A DNA stretch of 64,000 bases, taken from NCBI RefSeq assembly GCF_000195335.1, contig NC_015387.1, forward strand, positions 2,076,001-2,140,000. The letters run 5' to 3'. Positions 1 through 7,554 of the stretch are shown in pieces. The translations under genes were made by a program, and so were the position numbers. How positions within the stretch are numbered: position 1 is the first letter of the stretch; each line of letters begins with the position of its first letter. The notes beneath the pieces were generated by a model. That model was not told the DNA's origin. It made no database searches and saw only the letters and a list, made by a program, of their open reading frames with translations. The DNA is from Marinithermus hydrothermalis DSM 14884. Lineage in GTDB: Bacteria; Deinococcota; Deinococci; Deinococcales; Marinithermaceae.

Positions 1-1746
1 GGCCGCCTGGAGTGGCGCACGGAGGTGCTGGACCCCCCGCGGGCCGAAGCGTACCTGTGGCTGGGTAACCCCCGCGCGAACGCCCCCAAGGTGCGCGTGA
101 CCACCTCCAATCTGGCGTACCTCCTGGGCCAGACCTTCTACGCCCTCACCGAGGACGCGGACACGCCCCCCGAGCTCCGCGCGTACCTGGAGCGCGTCTT
201 CCCCAAGCTGTTCTGGCACGACCCCGAGGCTCGAGGCGGGAAGCGCAAGTACGCCTACCTGCTGGACGCCCAGAAGCTCGGGTTGGACGTGGATTGGCCC
301 GCGCTCCGCGACCTTCCCCCCAAACAACGCCCCGCGCAGCTCGCGAAAGCCCTCACCGCCCTTTTCGACCTGCCTAAACAAGGGGTGCTCTACACCCTCG
401 CCATCGACGGCACTCCCCTGGCTCAGCTGCCCGCGTACCGCGCGTACATGCTGCGCAAACTCGTCGGGGAGCTCTTCGAGGACGCCAAAGACGGGGTGTG
501 CCACGCCTGCGGCGCGCGTACCGCGGTCAATGCTAAATTCACGCACTTCAAGATCAAGCTCTTCATCAACGACAAACTCAGCTTCGCCTACGGCCTCGAC
601 GCGGAGAACTGGACGAAGAACCACGCCCTGTGCCAACGGTGCTACACGCGCGCCCTGAGCGGCGAACGCTACCTGGAGCGCCACCTCTCCACCCGCGTGC
701 TGGGGACGGAAACCCTGATCGTGCCGCACCTAGACCCCACGCCCCTCTCCCAAGAAACGCTCGACGCCCTCAGCGCGCTGCTGCGGGAGACCACCTCGAG
801 CCTGGAACGGCTCGAGAGCGTACCCGAGCTCCTGGATCGTCTCGAGCCCCACACCCGCCTCCCCCAGCTCACCCTCCTCTTCATCCGGCGCGCCCAGTCC
901 GCGGTGAAGCTCATCGAGGCTGTGCCTGAGGTCGAACCCTCCCGCATCGAAGCGGTCCTGCGAGCCATCGGCGAGGCCAACCGGCACGCGAACACCCTCT
1001 TCGGCGCGCCGCGCACCGGAGCGTGGCTGCCCGGCCTCGCGGCGCTCCTCGACGTGCTGCCCCTCAAGCACGAGCAGGGCGCTCCGCACGCCGCGCCTGC
1101 CCTGCGCGTGCTCCGCCAGATCCTCCTGGGGGAACCCCTGTCCCGCCCACGACTCCTGCGGGAGTTCCTCCAGGTTCTCCGGTACATCCACCGGAACAAC
1201 CCCGGGATCTACGCCACCCGATCCTGCCGCGCGCCAGGCGGCTACTGCCCCGAGATCGAGGACGCAATCCCCAGGATGACGGCTTTCCTGCACTTCCTGG
1301 AAGCCCTCGAGATGCTGGAGGTGAACCCGATGGAGCTCGACACCAAACTACCCGGCTACACGGAACCCATCCAAACACTCGGGCTGGACGCCCCCCGCAC
1401 GGCCCTCTTCCTCCTGGGCGTGCTGCTTGCCCGCGTCGCCAGCGAGCAGTACAAGCGGGGCAAGAGCAAACCGGTCCTGGAAAAGGTCGGGTACCAGGGG
1501 ATGCCCCTGGAAAAAGTGCGGCGCTTCGCCCTTGAGCTCTTCGAGAAGCTCACGGAGTACCGCCGGCTCGACGCTTCCAGCGAGGTGGTCTTCGCCACCG
1601 CCACCGAACTCCTCGCGCAACCCCGCCCCTGGCCCCTCTCGGACGAGGAAAACGCCTTTTACATCCTGCTGGGTTACGGCTTCGAGACCCGCCGCATCCT
1701 GAACGCGGGCAGGAAGGAGAAGGAGGACGACCATGAAGCTGCTTGA
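1..1746 (+). CDS. cas8b: Cas8b/Csh1-type large Cascade subunit (5' end outside window)
   Basis: Large subunit of a type I-B Cascade, which in this family helps recognise the PAM and recruit Cas3. The reading frame is already open at base 1, so the N-terminus lies outside the window; about 581 residues are visible. A probable zinc-binding pair of CxxC motifs (CHAC encoded near 499-510, CQRC near 631-642) is typical of the Csh1/TM1802 family. The stop overlaps the cas7 start by 14 nt, so the two are probably translationally coupled. Subtype is assigned from the Csh1-Csh2-Cas5-Cas3-Cas4-Cas1-Cas2 order. Cas6, expected for crRNA processing, is not visible and may lie upstream of the window. Confidence 0.85.
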   Translation, partial: GRLEWRTEVLDPPRAEAYLWLGNPRANAPKVRVTTSNLAYLLGQTFYALTEDADTPPELRAYLERVFPKLFWHDPEARGGKRKYAYLLDAQKLGLDVDWPALRDLPPKQRPAQLAKALTALFDLPKQGVLYTLAIDGTPLAQLPAYRAYMLRKLVGELFEDAKDGVCHACGARTAVNAKFTHFKIKLFINDKLSFAYGLDAENWTKNHALCQRCYTRALSGERYLERHLSTRVLGTETLIVPHLDPTPLSQETLDALSALLRETTSSLERLESVPELLDRLEPHTRLPQLTLLFIRRAQSAVKLIEAVPEVEPSRIEAVLRAIGEANRHANTLFGAPRTGAWLPGLAALLDVLPLKHEQGAPHAAPALRVLRQILLGEPLSRPRLLREFLQVLRYIHRNNPGIYATRSCRAPGGYCPEIEDAIPRMTAFLHFLEALEMLEVNPMELDTKLPGYTEPIQTLGLDAPRTALFLLGVLLARVASEQYKRGKSKPVLEKVGYQGMPLEKVRRFALELFEKLTEYRRLDASSEVVFATATELLAQPRPWPLSDEENAFYILLGYGFETRRILNAGRKEKEDDHEAA

Positions 1747-2656
1747 CGGCGAGATCCTGTTCCTCTACGACGCGAAGATGACGAACCCCAACGGCGACCC
1801 GGACGAGGAGAACAAACCGCGCATGGACTACGCCACCTCGCGAGCCCTGGTCTCCGACGTGCGCCTGAAGCGCTACCTCCGGGACTACTGGCTGAGCCAA
1901 GGCCGGGACGTCTGGGTGCGCACCCTGAACGAACGCACCGTCAGCGCCGACCAGCGGCTCAGAGACCTCCAAGAAACCCACCAGCGTGAAGCCAAGGACC
2001 GCGAGTTCGTGCCGTGGCTGCTCGACCGCCTGATCGACGTGCGCCTCTTCGGGGCCACCATGCCGATCAAAGCCCGGGAGAACGAAAGCCGGGGGAGCGG
2101 CCTCACCTTCACGGGACCGGTGCAGTTCACGTGGGGGTACTCCCTCCACCCCGTGGAGATCATGGACTCCTCCACCATCTCCTCGACCTTCGCCGGACGA
2201 GAAAACGAGCACGGCACCTTCGGCAAGGACTGGCGGATCTACTACGGGCTCATCGCCTTCATGGGACGGGTCTCAACCCGCCGCGGCCAAACCACCCACT
2301 TACAGGAAACCGACCTGGACGCCCTCGAGGAAGCCCTCCTCAAAGCCATCCCCGCCGAAGCAGTAACGCGCAGCAAGTTCGGCCAGACGCCCCGCCTCTA
2401 CCTCCACGTCCGCTACCGCGAAGGCGCGTACCCCTTCCCGCCCGTGGGGGACCTCCGCGACCAGGTGCGCTTCCTCCCGAGCGAAGGCCTCGAGCCCCGC
2501 AAGGTACGCGCGGTAGGGGATTACCGTCTGGACCTCACCCCCCTGACCGAAGCGTTACGGCCGCACGCGTCCCGGATCGAAGAGGTCCGGCTCTGGGTGC
2601 ACCCCGAACTCCGCGTGCAGGGCCTCGAGGGCCTGCCCCACCTGCACACGCTCTAG
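1733..2656 (+). CDS. cas7: Cas7/Csh2, Cascade backbone subunit
   Basis: 307 residues, the usual size of Csh2-family Cas7, the RAMP protein that polymerises along the crRNA. The N-terminus has the family pattern FLYDAKMTNPNGDPDEENKPR, and a central glycine-rich GSGLTFTGPVQ segment follows. The ATG lies inside the end of cas8b and the gene runs into cas5 after 9 nt, so it is one unit of the cas operon. Nothing looks damaged. Confidence 0.9.
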   Translation: MKLLDGEILFLYDAKMTNPNGDPDEENKPRMDYATSRALVSDVRLKRYLRDYWLSQGRDVWVRTLNERTVSADQRLRDLQETHQREAKDREFVPWLLDRLIDVRLFGATMPIKARENESRGSGLTFTGPVQFTWGYSLHPVEIMDSSTISSTFAGRENEHGTFGKDWRIYYGLIAFMGRVSTRRGQTTHLQETDLDALEEALLKAIPAEAVTRSKFGQTPRLYLHVRYREGAYPFPPVGDLRDQVRFLPSEGLEPRKVRAVGDYRLDLTPLTEALRPHASRIEEVRLWVHPELRVQGLEGLPHLHTL

Positions 2657-2665
2657 GAGGCGCCC

Positions 2666-3356
2666 ATGCGGGCGTTGCGCTTCGTGGTGGCGGGAAAACT
2701 CGCGCACTTCCGCCGCTTCTACACCAACTCCTCCTCCCTCACCTACCCCATCCCCCCGCCCCCCACGCTCCGGGGGCTCCTGGGCGCCGCGGCGGGGCTC
2801 GGCCCCGAGTACGCCGAGCGCTTCGCCGAGATGCGCTTCGCTGTGCGCCCCGCCGCCCCCTGGCGGTTCCTCATCCAGACCCTGAACCACCTCAAGGTCA
2901 AGCAAGGGGAAAACCACGCCGCCGGCGGGGAGCACACCCAGGTCCCCGTGCAGTTCCTGGTCCCGCAGGACCCCGCGGGACGGCTGCGCTACGAGGTGCT
3001 CGGCGGTAGGCGCCGGCGCGGAAACCCTGCTCGACGCCCTCCACGCCCCCCAATACCCCCTCGCGCTCGGGCCCGCCTTCGCCCTCGCCTTCATCGAGGA
3101 AGCCGAACTCGTGGACGGCCAACTCGAGCCCGGCCTACACGGTCCGCTCTGGGGCGCGTTCATGATCGAGGCGCTCGAGGAACTCCGCGGCCCAGGCCGG
3201 ATCCTGCACGACCGTTATCCCCTGCGCCTAGCCCCGGACCGCACCCTCGTGCTGGCGAAGGACCTGGGCCTCGAGGCGGAAGGCCGCCCCGTGGAGATGC
3301 GCTACAACGGCCCGGTCTTCGTGAGCGGAGAGCGGGCCTTCGCCCTCGTGGGGTGA
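2666..3356 (+). pseudogene. cas5: Cas5 (type I-B) with one frameshift
   Basis: The first part reads as a normal Cas5 N-terminus (MRALRFVVAGKLAHFRRFYT, then SLTYPIPPPPTLRGLLGAAAG), a RAMP fold that caps the crRNA 5' handle. The frame is lost around 3000-3010: residues up to about RYEVLGG are in one frame, while the Cas5-like continuation (ETLLDALHAPQYPLALGP to the TGA at 3354-3356) is in the next. The combined length is 691 nt, three times 230 plus one, so one extra base explains it. The downstream frame has an internal GTG at 3111 but no good ribosome site. It could be a real inactivating mutation, a sequencing error in GC-rich DNA, or a programmed shift; I see no slippery heptamer. Intact cas7 and cas3 flank it. 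Confidence 0.8.
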
Positions 3357-3359
3357 GGC

Positions 3360-5636
3360 ATGCTCGAGGCCCGGCCCGGCGAACCCCTCTTGGAGCACCT
3401 GGTGCGGGTGGCCGAGCTCGCGGAGCGCTGGGCGCCCCCCCAGCTCAAGGCGGAAGCCCGGATCGCCGGGCGGGTGCACGACCTCTTCAAGGCCACCCCG
3501 TGGTTCCAGCGGTACCTGCACGCCCCCCCAAAGGAACAAGCCCAACTCAAGGCCCAGTACGGGGAACGGCTCCACCACGCCTGGGCCGGCGCGGTCTTCG
3601 GAGCGTTCGTGAGCGCGCAGCGCGGGCACGACGCCCTCGCGGTCTTCCTCGCGGTGGCGTGCCACCACGGGCACCTCAAAACCCCCACCGCCCTCCTCCC
3701 CAACAAACGCGACCTCCTCACCGGCCGCTTCACCCGCCTGGACGCCCTCGAGGCCCAGATCCAAGCGGTATTGGGGTGGGAAGAAGGCGCAAAGCTCCTG
3801 GAAGCGCTCGACCTAAAAGCGGCCTTCCTCGAGTTCGCCCGCACCGACAAGCCGCGCTTCCTCAACGACCTCCGGCAGCGCTTCGCGGTCACGCGCGGAC
3901 GGTACTGGGCAGTCACCTGGTTGTTCTCCGCCCTGATCGACGCGGACAAGCACCTAGCCGCCGGAACCCCCTCCCCCGAGCGCGTCCCGCTCCCCGAGCG
4001 CGTACCGGAACCCTTCCTGAACGAGGTCAAGCGAGGCGCCCCGATCGACCCCCTACGGGAACGGCTTTACCGCGCGGTCCAGCAACGCATCCGGGAAGCG
4101 CCCCTAGACCACCTCTTCCCCGCCGCCCTCACCCTCACCGCCCCAACCGGCGCGGGCAAGACGCTCACCCTCCTCAACGCCGCGCTCGAGCTCCGCACCC
4201 GGGTACAAGCAGAACGCGGGCACACGCCCCGCATCGTGTACGCCCTGCCCTACATCAACCTCATCGAACAAAACCACGCCGTCTTCGAGGCGGCCATGCG
4301 GCATGCGGGCATCCCCGCGGAACACGCCCTGCTCGCCCACCACCACCTGAGCGAAGCCCGGGATGAGGACGACCTCACCGAAACCGAGCACCGCCTCCTC
4401 CTCACCGAGTCCTGGGAGGCCGAACTCATCGTCACCACCTTCGTGCAGGTCATCGAGACGCTCTACGGGACGCATAACCGCACCCTCAAAAAACTCCACC
4501 GCCTCCTCAACCACACCATCCTCATCCTGGACGAAGTGCAAGCCCTGCCCGCCGAGCACTGGCCGCTCCTACGCCGCCTCCTCACGGAGTTCGTCAAGCA
4601 CGGAAACACCGTCATCCTCGCGACCGCCACCCAACCCGCCCTGCTCCAGGACGCCCTGGAGCTCGCGCCCCACCTCCCGGACTGGCCCACCCGCGTGCAC
4701 ATCCGCCGCGCCGAAACGCCCCCCACCACCCCCCCCAACCGCTCCCGCCTCATCGTGGCGAACACCGTCGCCCGCTCCCTCGAGCTTTACGCCCAACAAA
4801 AAGCCCTCGGCGGAGAGGTGCACTACCTCTCCACGAACCTCACCCCCCACGACCGCGCCCAACGCATCGCGCTCCTCAAGCAAAAACTCCCCCACACCCC
4901 CCTCACCCTCGTCGCCACCCCCATCGTGGAGGCCGGCCTCGACCTGGACTTCAGGGAAGGCTGGCGTGAACTCGGCCCGGTCGACGCCGTCATCCAAGTC
5001 GCGGGGCGCATCAACCGCTCCGGCAACCGTCCCCCCGAACCCCTCTACCTCCTCCCCGAAACCAACATGGCGCGCGTCTACGGACGGGTCCTCGCCGAAC
5101 TCGCCCGAAGCTTCTTCAACACCTTCACCGAAGGCAGCGACCACGCGCTCACCGCACACCTCCCCCCGTACTTCGCGGCCCTCGAGGCCCGCCTGGCCTC
5201 CGCGCAAGCCACGGGGTTCATCGAGGCCATGACCCACCACCGCTTCTGCCGCAGCGGCTACCCCCGGCGCTGCCGGGACGGGTGCGGCCCCACAAACCCC
5301 GAAGGGTGCGACGTCTGCTGCTTCTCCCTCATCCAAGAGGAGATGATCCGCATCCCGATCTTCATCGAGCAAAACGACGAAGCGAGCGAAGCCCTCGCCG
5401 AGCTCGAGGCCGCCCTCAAGGAACCCGACCCCACCCGGAAACGCGCCCGGCTACGCCGGGTCCGCCCGAAACTCGCCCGCTACACCATCAACCCCATCGC
5501 GCGCATCGCGGCCAAGAACCTTCCCAGCCCGCTCTTCGGACGCGAGGACTACCGCCTGGTGCGCCGCGAGGAGCTCGAGGCCTACTACGACGAGGAAACC
5601 GGGTTCGTATGGGAGCTCAAGGACCAGTTCCTGTAA
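3360..5636 (+). CDS. cas3: Cas3 HD nuclease-helicase
   Basis: 758 residues. This effector is recruited by target-bound Cascade to nick, unwind and degrade DNA. The HD nuclease comes first: H40-D41 with K44, HH at 72-73, HH at 102-103, and D194/D196. The SF2 helicase follows: Walker A APTGAGKT (261-268), DEVQ (391-394), TAT (422-424), and the late motifs VEAGLDLDF and QVAGRINRSG. An unusual cysteine cluster (C630, C638, C642, C650, C653, C654) lies near the C-terminus and may bind metal. The ATG follows the cas5 stop by 3 nt, and the end overlaps the likely cas4 start. All catalytic motifs look intact. Confidence 0.93.
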   Translation: MLEARPGEPLLEHLVRVAELAERWAPPQLKAEARIAGRVHDLFKATPWFQRYLHAPPKEQAQLKAQYGERLHHAWAGAVFGAFVSAQRGHDALAVFLAVACHHGHLKTPTALLPNKRDLLTGRFTRLDALEAQIQAVLGWEEGAKLLEALDLKAAFLEFARTDKPRFLNDLRQRFAVTRGRYWAVTWLFSALIDADKHLAAGTPSPERVPLPERVPEPFLNEVKRGAPIDPLRERLYRAVQQRIREAPLDHLFPAALTLTAPTGAGKTLTLLNAALELRTRVQAERGHTPRIVYALPYINLIEQNHAVFEAAMRHAGIPAEHALLAHHHLSEARDEDDLTETEHRLLLTESWEAELIVTTFVQVIETLYGTHNRTLKKLHRLLNHTILILDEVQALPAEHWPLLRRLLTEFVKHGNTVILATATQPALLQDALELAPHLPDWPTRVHIRRAETPPTTPPNRSRLIVANTVARSLELYAQQKALGGEVHYLSTNLTPHDRAQRIALLKQKLPHTPLTLVATPIVEAGLDLDFREGWRELGPVDAVIQVAGRINRSGNRPPEPLYLLPETNMARVYGRVLAELARSFFNTFTEGSDHALTAHLPPYFAALEARLASAQATGFIEAMTHHRFCRSGYPRRCRDGCGPTNPEGCDVCCFSLIQEEMIRIPIFIEQNDEASEALAELEAALKEPDPTRKRARLRRVRPKLARYTINPIARIAAKNLPSPLFGREDYRLVRREELEAYYDEETGFVWELKDQFL

Positions 5637-6127
5637 GCGGCACCCTGATCTGGTACTACGCCATCTGCCCCCGGGAAGCCTGGCTCATGGGGCACGCCAT
5701 CGAACCCTGGCAGGACCATGAACGGCTCGCCCTCGGCCGGCTCCTCCACGAGACCGCCTACCCCAAGGCACGCCGCGAGATCACCCTGCCCGGCATGCGG
5801 ATCGACCTCATCCGCCAGGAGGGAACCGCCCTCGTGATCGGCGAGGTCAAGCTCTCCCGGGGCGCGCACCACGCCCACCGGCTACAACTCGGGTACTACC
5901 TGATGCGCCTCGAGGCGGAAGGACTGCAAGCTAAGGGCGAGCTCCGCTACCCGCACGAGCGCCGCGTTCAGTCCCTCACGCTGGACGACACCCTCCGGCA
6001 AGACGTCCAAGCTGCTCTCGAAGGACTGCACCAACTCCTCACCCAACCCCAGCCGCCCGCGCTCGAGCGAAACCCCTACTGCGCTTCCTGCGCGTACTAC
6101 GGGTTTTGCTGGGTGGAGGAAGCATGA
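5609..6127 (+). CDS. cas4: Cas4 RecB-like nuclease
   Basis: 172 residues. Cas4 trims and PAM-selects prespacers together with Cas1-Cas2. The ATG at 5609, inside the 3' end of cas3, is the only good start before the conserved GTLIWYYAICPREAWL. The RecB-type core is MRIDLIRQEG followed by VIGEVKLSRG. One N-terminal cysteine (AICPRE) plus three C-terminal ones (CASCAYYGFC) supply the four ligands of the usual Fe-S cluster. The stop overlaps the cas1 ATG (ATGA), indicating coupling. Confidence 0.88.
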   Translation: MGAQGPVPVSGTLIWYYAICPREAWLMGHAIEPWQDHERLALGRLLHETAYPKARREITLPGMRIDLIRQEGTALVIGEVKLSRGAHHAHRLQLGYYLMRLEAEGLQAKGELRYPHERRVQSLTLDDTLRQDVQAALEGLHQLLTQPQPPALERNPYCASCAYYGFCWVEEA

Positions 6128-7110
6128 AACCCATCTACATCTTCAGTTCAGGACGCCTCACCCGCCGGCAACACACCCTCTTCCTCGAAACCGAGGAAGG
6201 CAAACGCCCCATCCCCATCCAGCAGGTCTCGGAGATCTACGCTTTCGGCGAGCTGGAGTTGAATAAGCGCCTGCTCGAGTTCCTCACGCAACACCGCGTC
6301 CCCATGCACTTCTTCAACCGCTACGGTTACTACGTCGGCACCTACTACCCGCGCGAGTTCTTGAGTTCCGGGCACCTCACCCTGAAACAAGCCGAGCACT
6401 ACCTTAACCCCCAGCTTCGGCTGGACCTGGCGCGCCGCTTCGTGCGCGGAGCGTTATGGAACCTCGTGCGGGTCCTGGCCTACTACGCGCGCCGCGACGC
6501 GGAGCTCGAGGCGCCCATCCGCACGATCGAGGACCTCCAGGAGGCCGTCATGGAAACCAACAGCATCCCTGAGCTCATGGCGCTCGAGGGGAACGCCCGC
6601 GAGGTTTACTACCACGCTTGGGAACACATTCTTCCGGACTCGTTCACCCTGACCACGCGGACGCGCCGCCCTCCCACCACGCCCGCCAACGCCCTGGTGA
6701 GCTTCCTGAACAGCCTGCTCTACACAGCCACCCTAGCGCAGATCTACCAAACGCACCTGGACCCCCGCATCGGGTACCTGCACGAAACCAATTACCGCCG
6801 GCACACCCTCAACCTGGACGTGGCGGAGGTCTTCAAACCCACTTACGTGGACCGTTTAATCTTTCGTCTCGTTAACCGTAAACAACTCTCCCAAAAGCAC
6901 TTCCTTAAGGAAGGAGGCGGGGTATTCCTTAATGACGCGGGACGCAAAACGGTACTTAAGGAGTGGGAAGACTTCCTGCAAAGCACGTACAAGCACCCCA
7001 AGCTGGGCCGCCATGTCTCGTGGCGCACCACGCTAAGGCTGGAGCTCTACAAGCTGGAGAAGCACCTGCTCGGCGACCGGCCCTACGAGCCTTTCAAGCA
7101 CAGGGGGTGA
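6124..7110 (+). CDS. cas1: Cas1 integrase
   Basis: 328 residues, the normal length for type I-B Cas1, the metal-dependent integrase that inserts spacers. Conserved active-site residues are visible: E155 in LMALEGNARE, H220 in IGYLHE, and D232/E235 in LDVAEVFKPTYVD. The start ATG at 6124 overlaps the cas4 stop; an ATG 18 nt upstream in the same frame would add only a glycine-rich stub and was not chosen. Downstream, cas2 starts after 3 nt. The gene is intact, so spacer acquisition may still work even if interference is impaired by the cas5 shift. Confidence 0.93.
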   Translation: MKPIYIFSSGRLTRRQHTLFLETEEGKRPIPIQQVSEIYAFGELELNKRLLEFLTQHRVPMHFFNRYGYYVGTYYPREFLSSGHLTLKQAEHYLNPQLRLDLARRFVRGALWNLVRVLAYYARRDAELEAPIRTIEDLQEAVMETNSIPELMALEGNAREVYYHAWEHILPDSFTLTTRTRRPPTTPANALVSFLNSLLYTATLAQIYQTHLDPRIGYLHETNYRRHTLNLDVAEVFKPTYVDRLIFRLVNRKQLSQKHFLKEGGGVFLNDAGRKTVLKEWEDFLQSTYKHPKLGRHVSWRTTLRLELYKLEKHLLGDRPYEPFKHRG

Positions 7111-7113
7111 GTC

Positions 7114-7377
7114 ATGTACGTCATCATGGCTTATGACGTGAACGTGGAACGCGTAGTGAAGGTCTTGCACACGGGAAGGCGCTACCTGACCTGGGTGCAG
7201 AACTCGGTGCTCGAAGGGGAACTCACGCCCGCTCTTTTTGAGCGCTTGAAGGCGGATATCGCTAAGATCATCGATCCTAACCAGGATGCGGTGCGTTTTT
7301 ACGTCATTAAGCGCACCGCGTGCTTTGAGAAGGAGTTCTTGGGGCACAGCAAGAACGAACCCGGACAAATACTTTGA
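7114..7377 (+). CDS. cas2: Cas2 (adaptation complex)
   Basis: 87 residues starting MYVIMAYDVN with the ferredoxin-like first strand and conserved D8. Cas2 dimerises between two Cas1 dimers to hold the prespacer. It is the last gene of the cas operon; the stop is followed by AT-richer leader DNA. No abnormality is seen. Confidence 0.93.
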   Translation: MYVIMAYDVNVERVVKVLHTGRRYLTWVQNSVLEGELTPALFERLKADIAKIIDPNQDAVRFYVIKRTACFEKEFLGHSKNEPGQIL

Positions 7378-7554
7378 CTAAGTACAATATTCCTCGACCT
7401 CCGGTCGTGCTATAATCCCAGTAGGTTGATGCAAGCAACGCGCTATCAACACTTCCCTTCCTTATCGCGCATCCTTTCCCAGATTGTGTGCTGGGTTGGT
7501 CTTTGACAACTAAGGCACCAATCCGTAAGAGCCCTTCCTTAGGGGATGTTATGG
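7378..7554 (+). promoter_or_regulatory. CRISPR leader with candidate pre-crRNA promoter
   Basis: AT-richer 177-bp stretch between cas2 and the first repeat. It holds a consensus TATAAT (7411-7416) without a clear -35, and a TTGACA (7503-7508) spaced 17 bp from a weak TAAGAG (7526-7531) just before the first repeat. An inverted repeat GTTGAT (7425-7430) / ATCAAC (7445-7450) could be a bending or integrase-guiding site. The leader side is inferred because the repeat reads toward the TTTGAAAC end, which resembles known crRNA 5' handles. Confidence 0.6.

Noticed and set aside
3111..3356. Separate small gene starting GTG at 3111
   Set aside because: Its residues continue Cas5 from the other frame; frameshift in cas5 is the simpler explanation.
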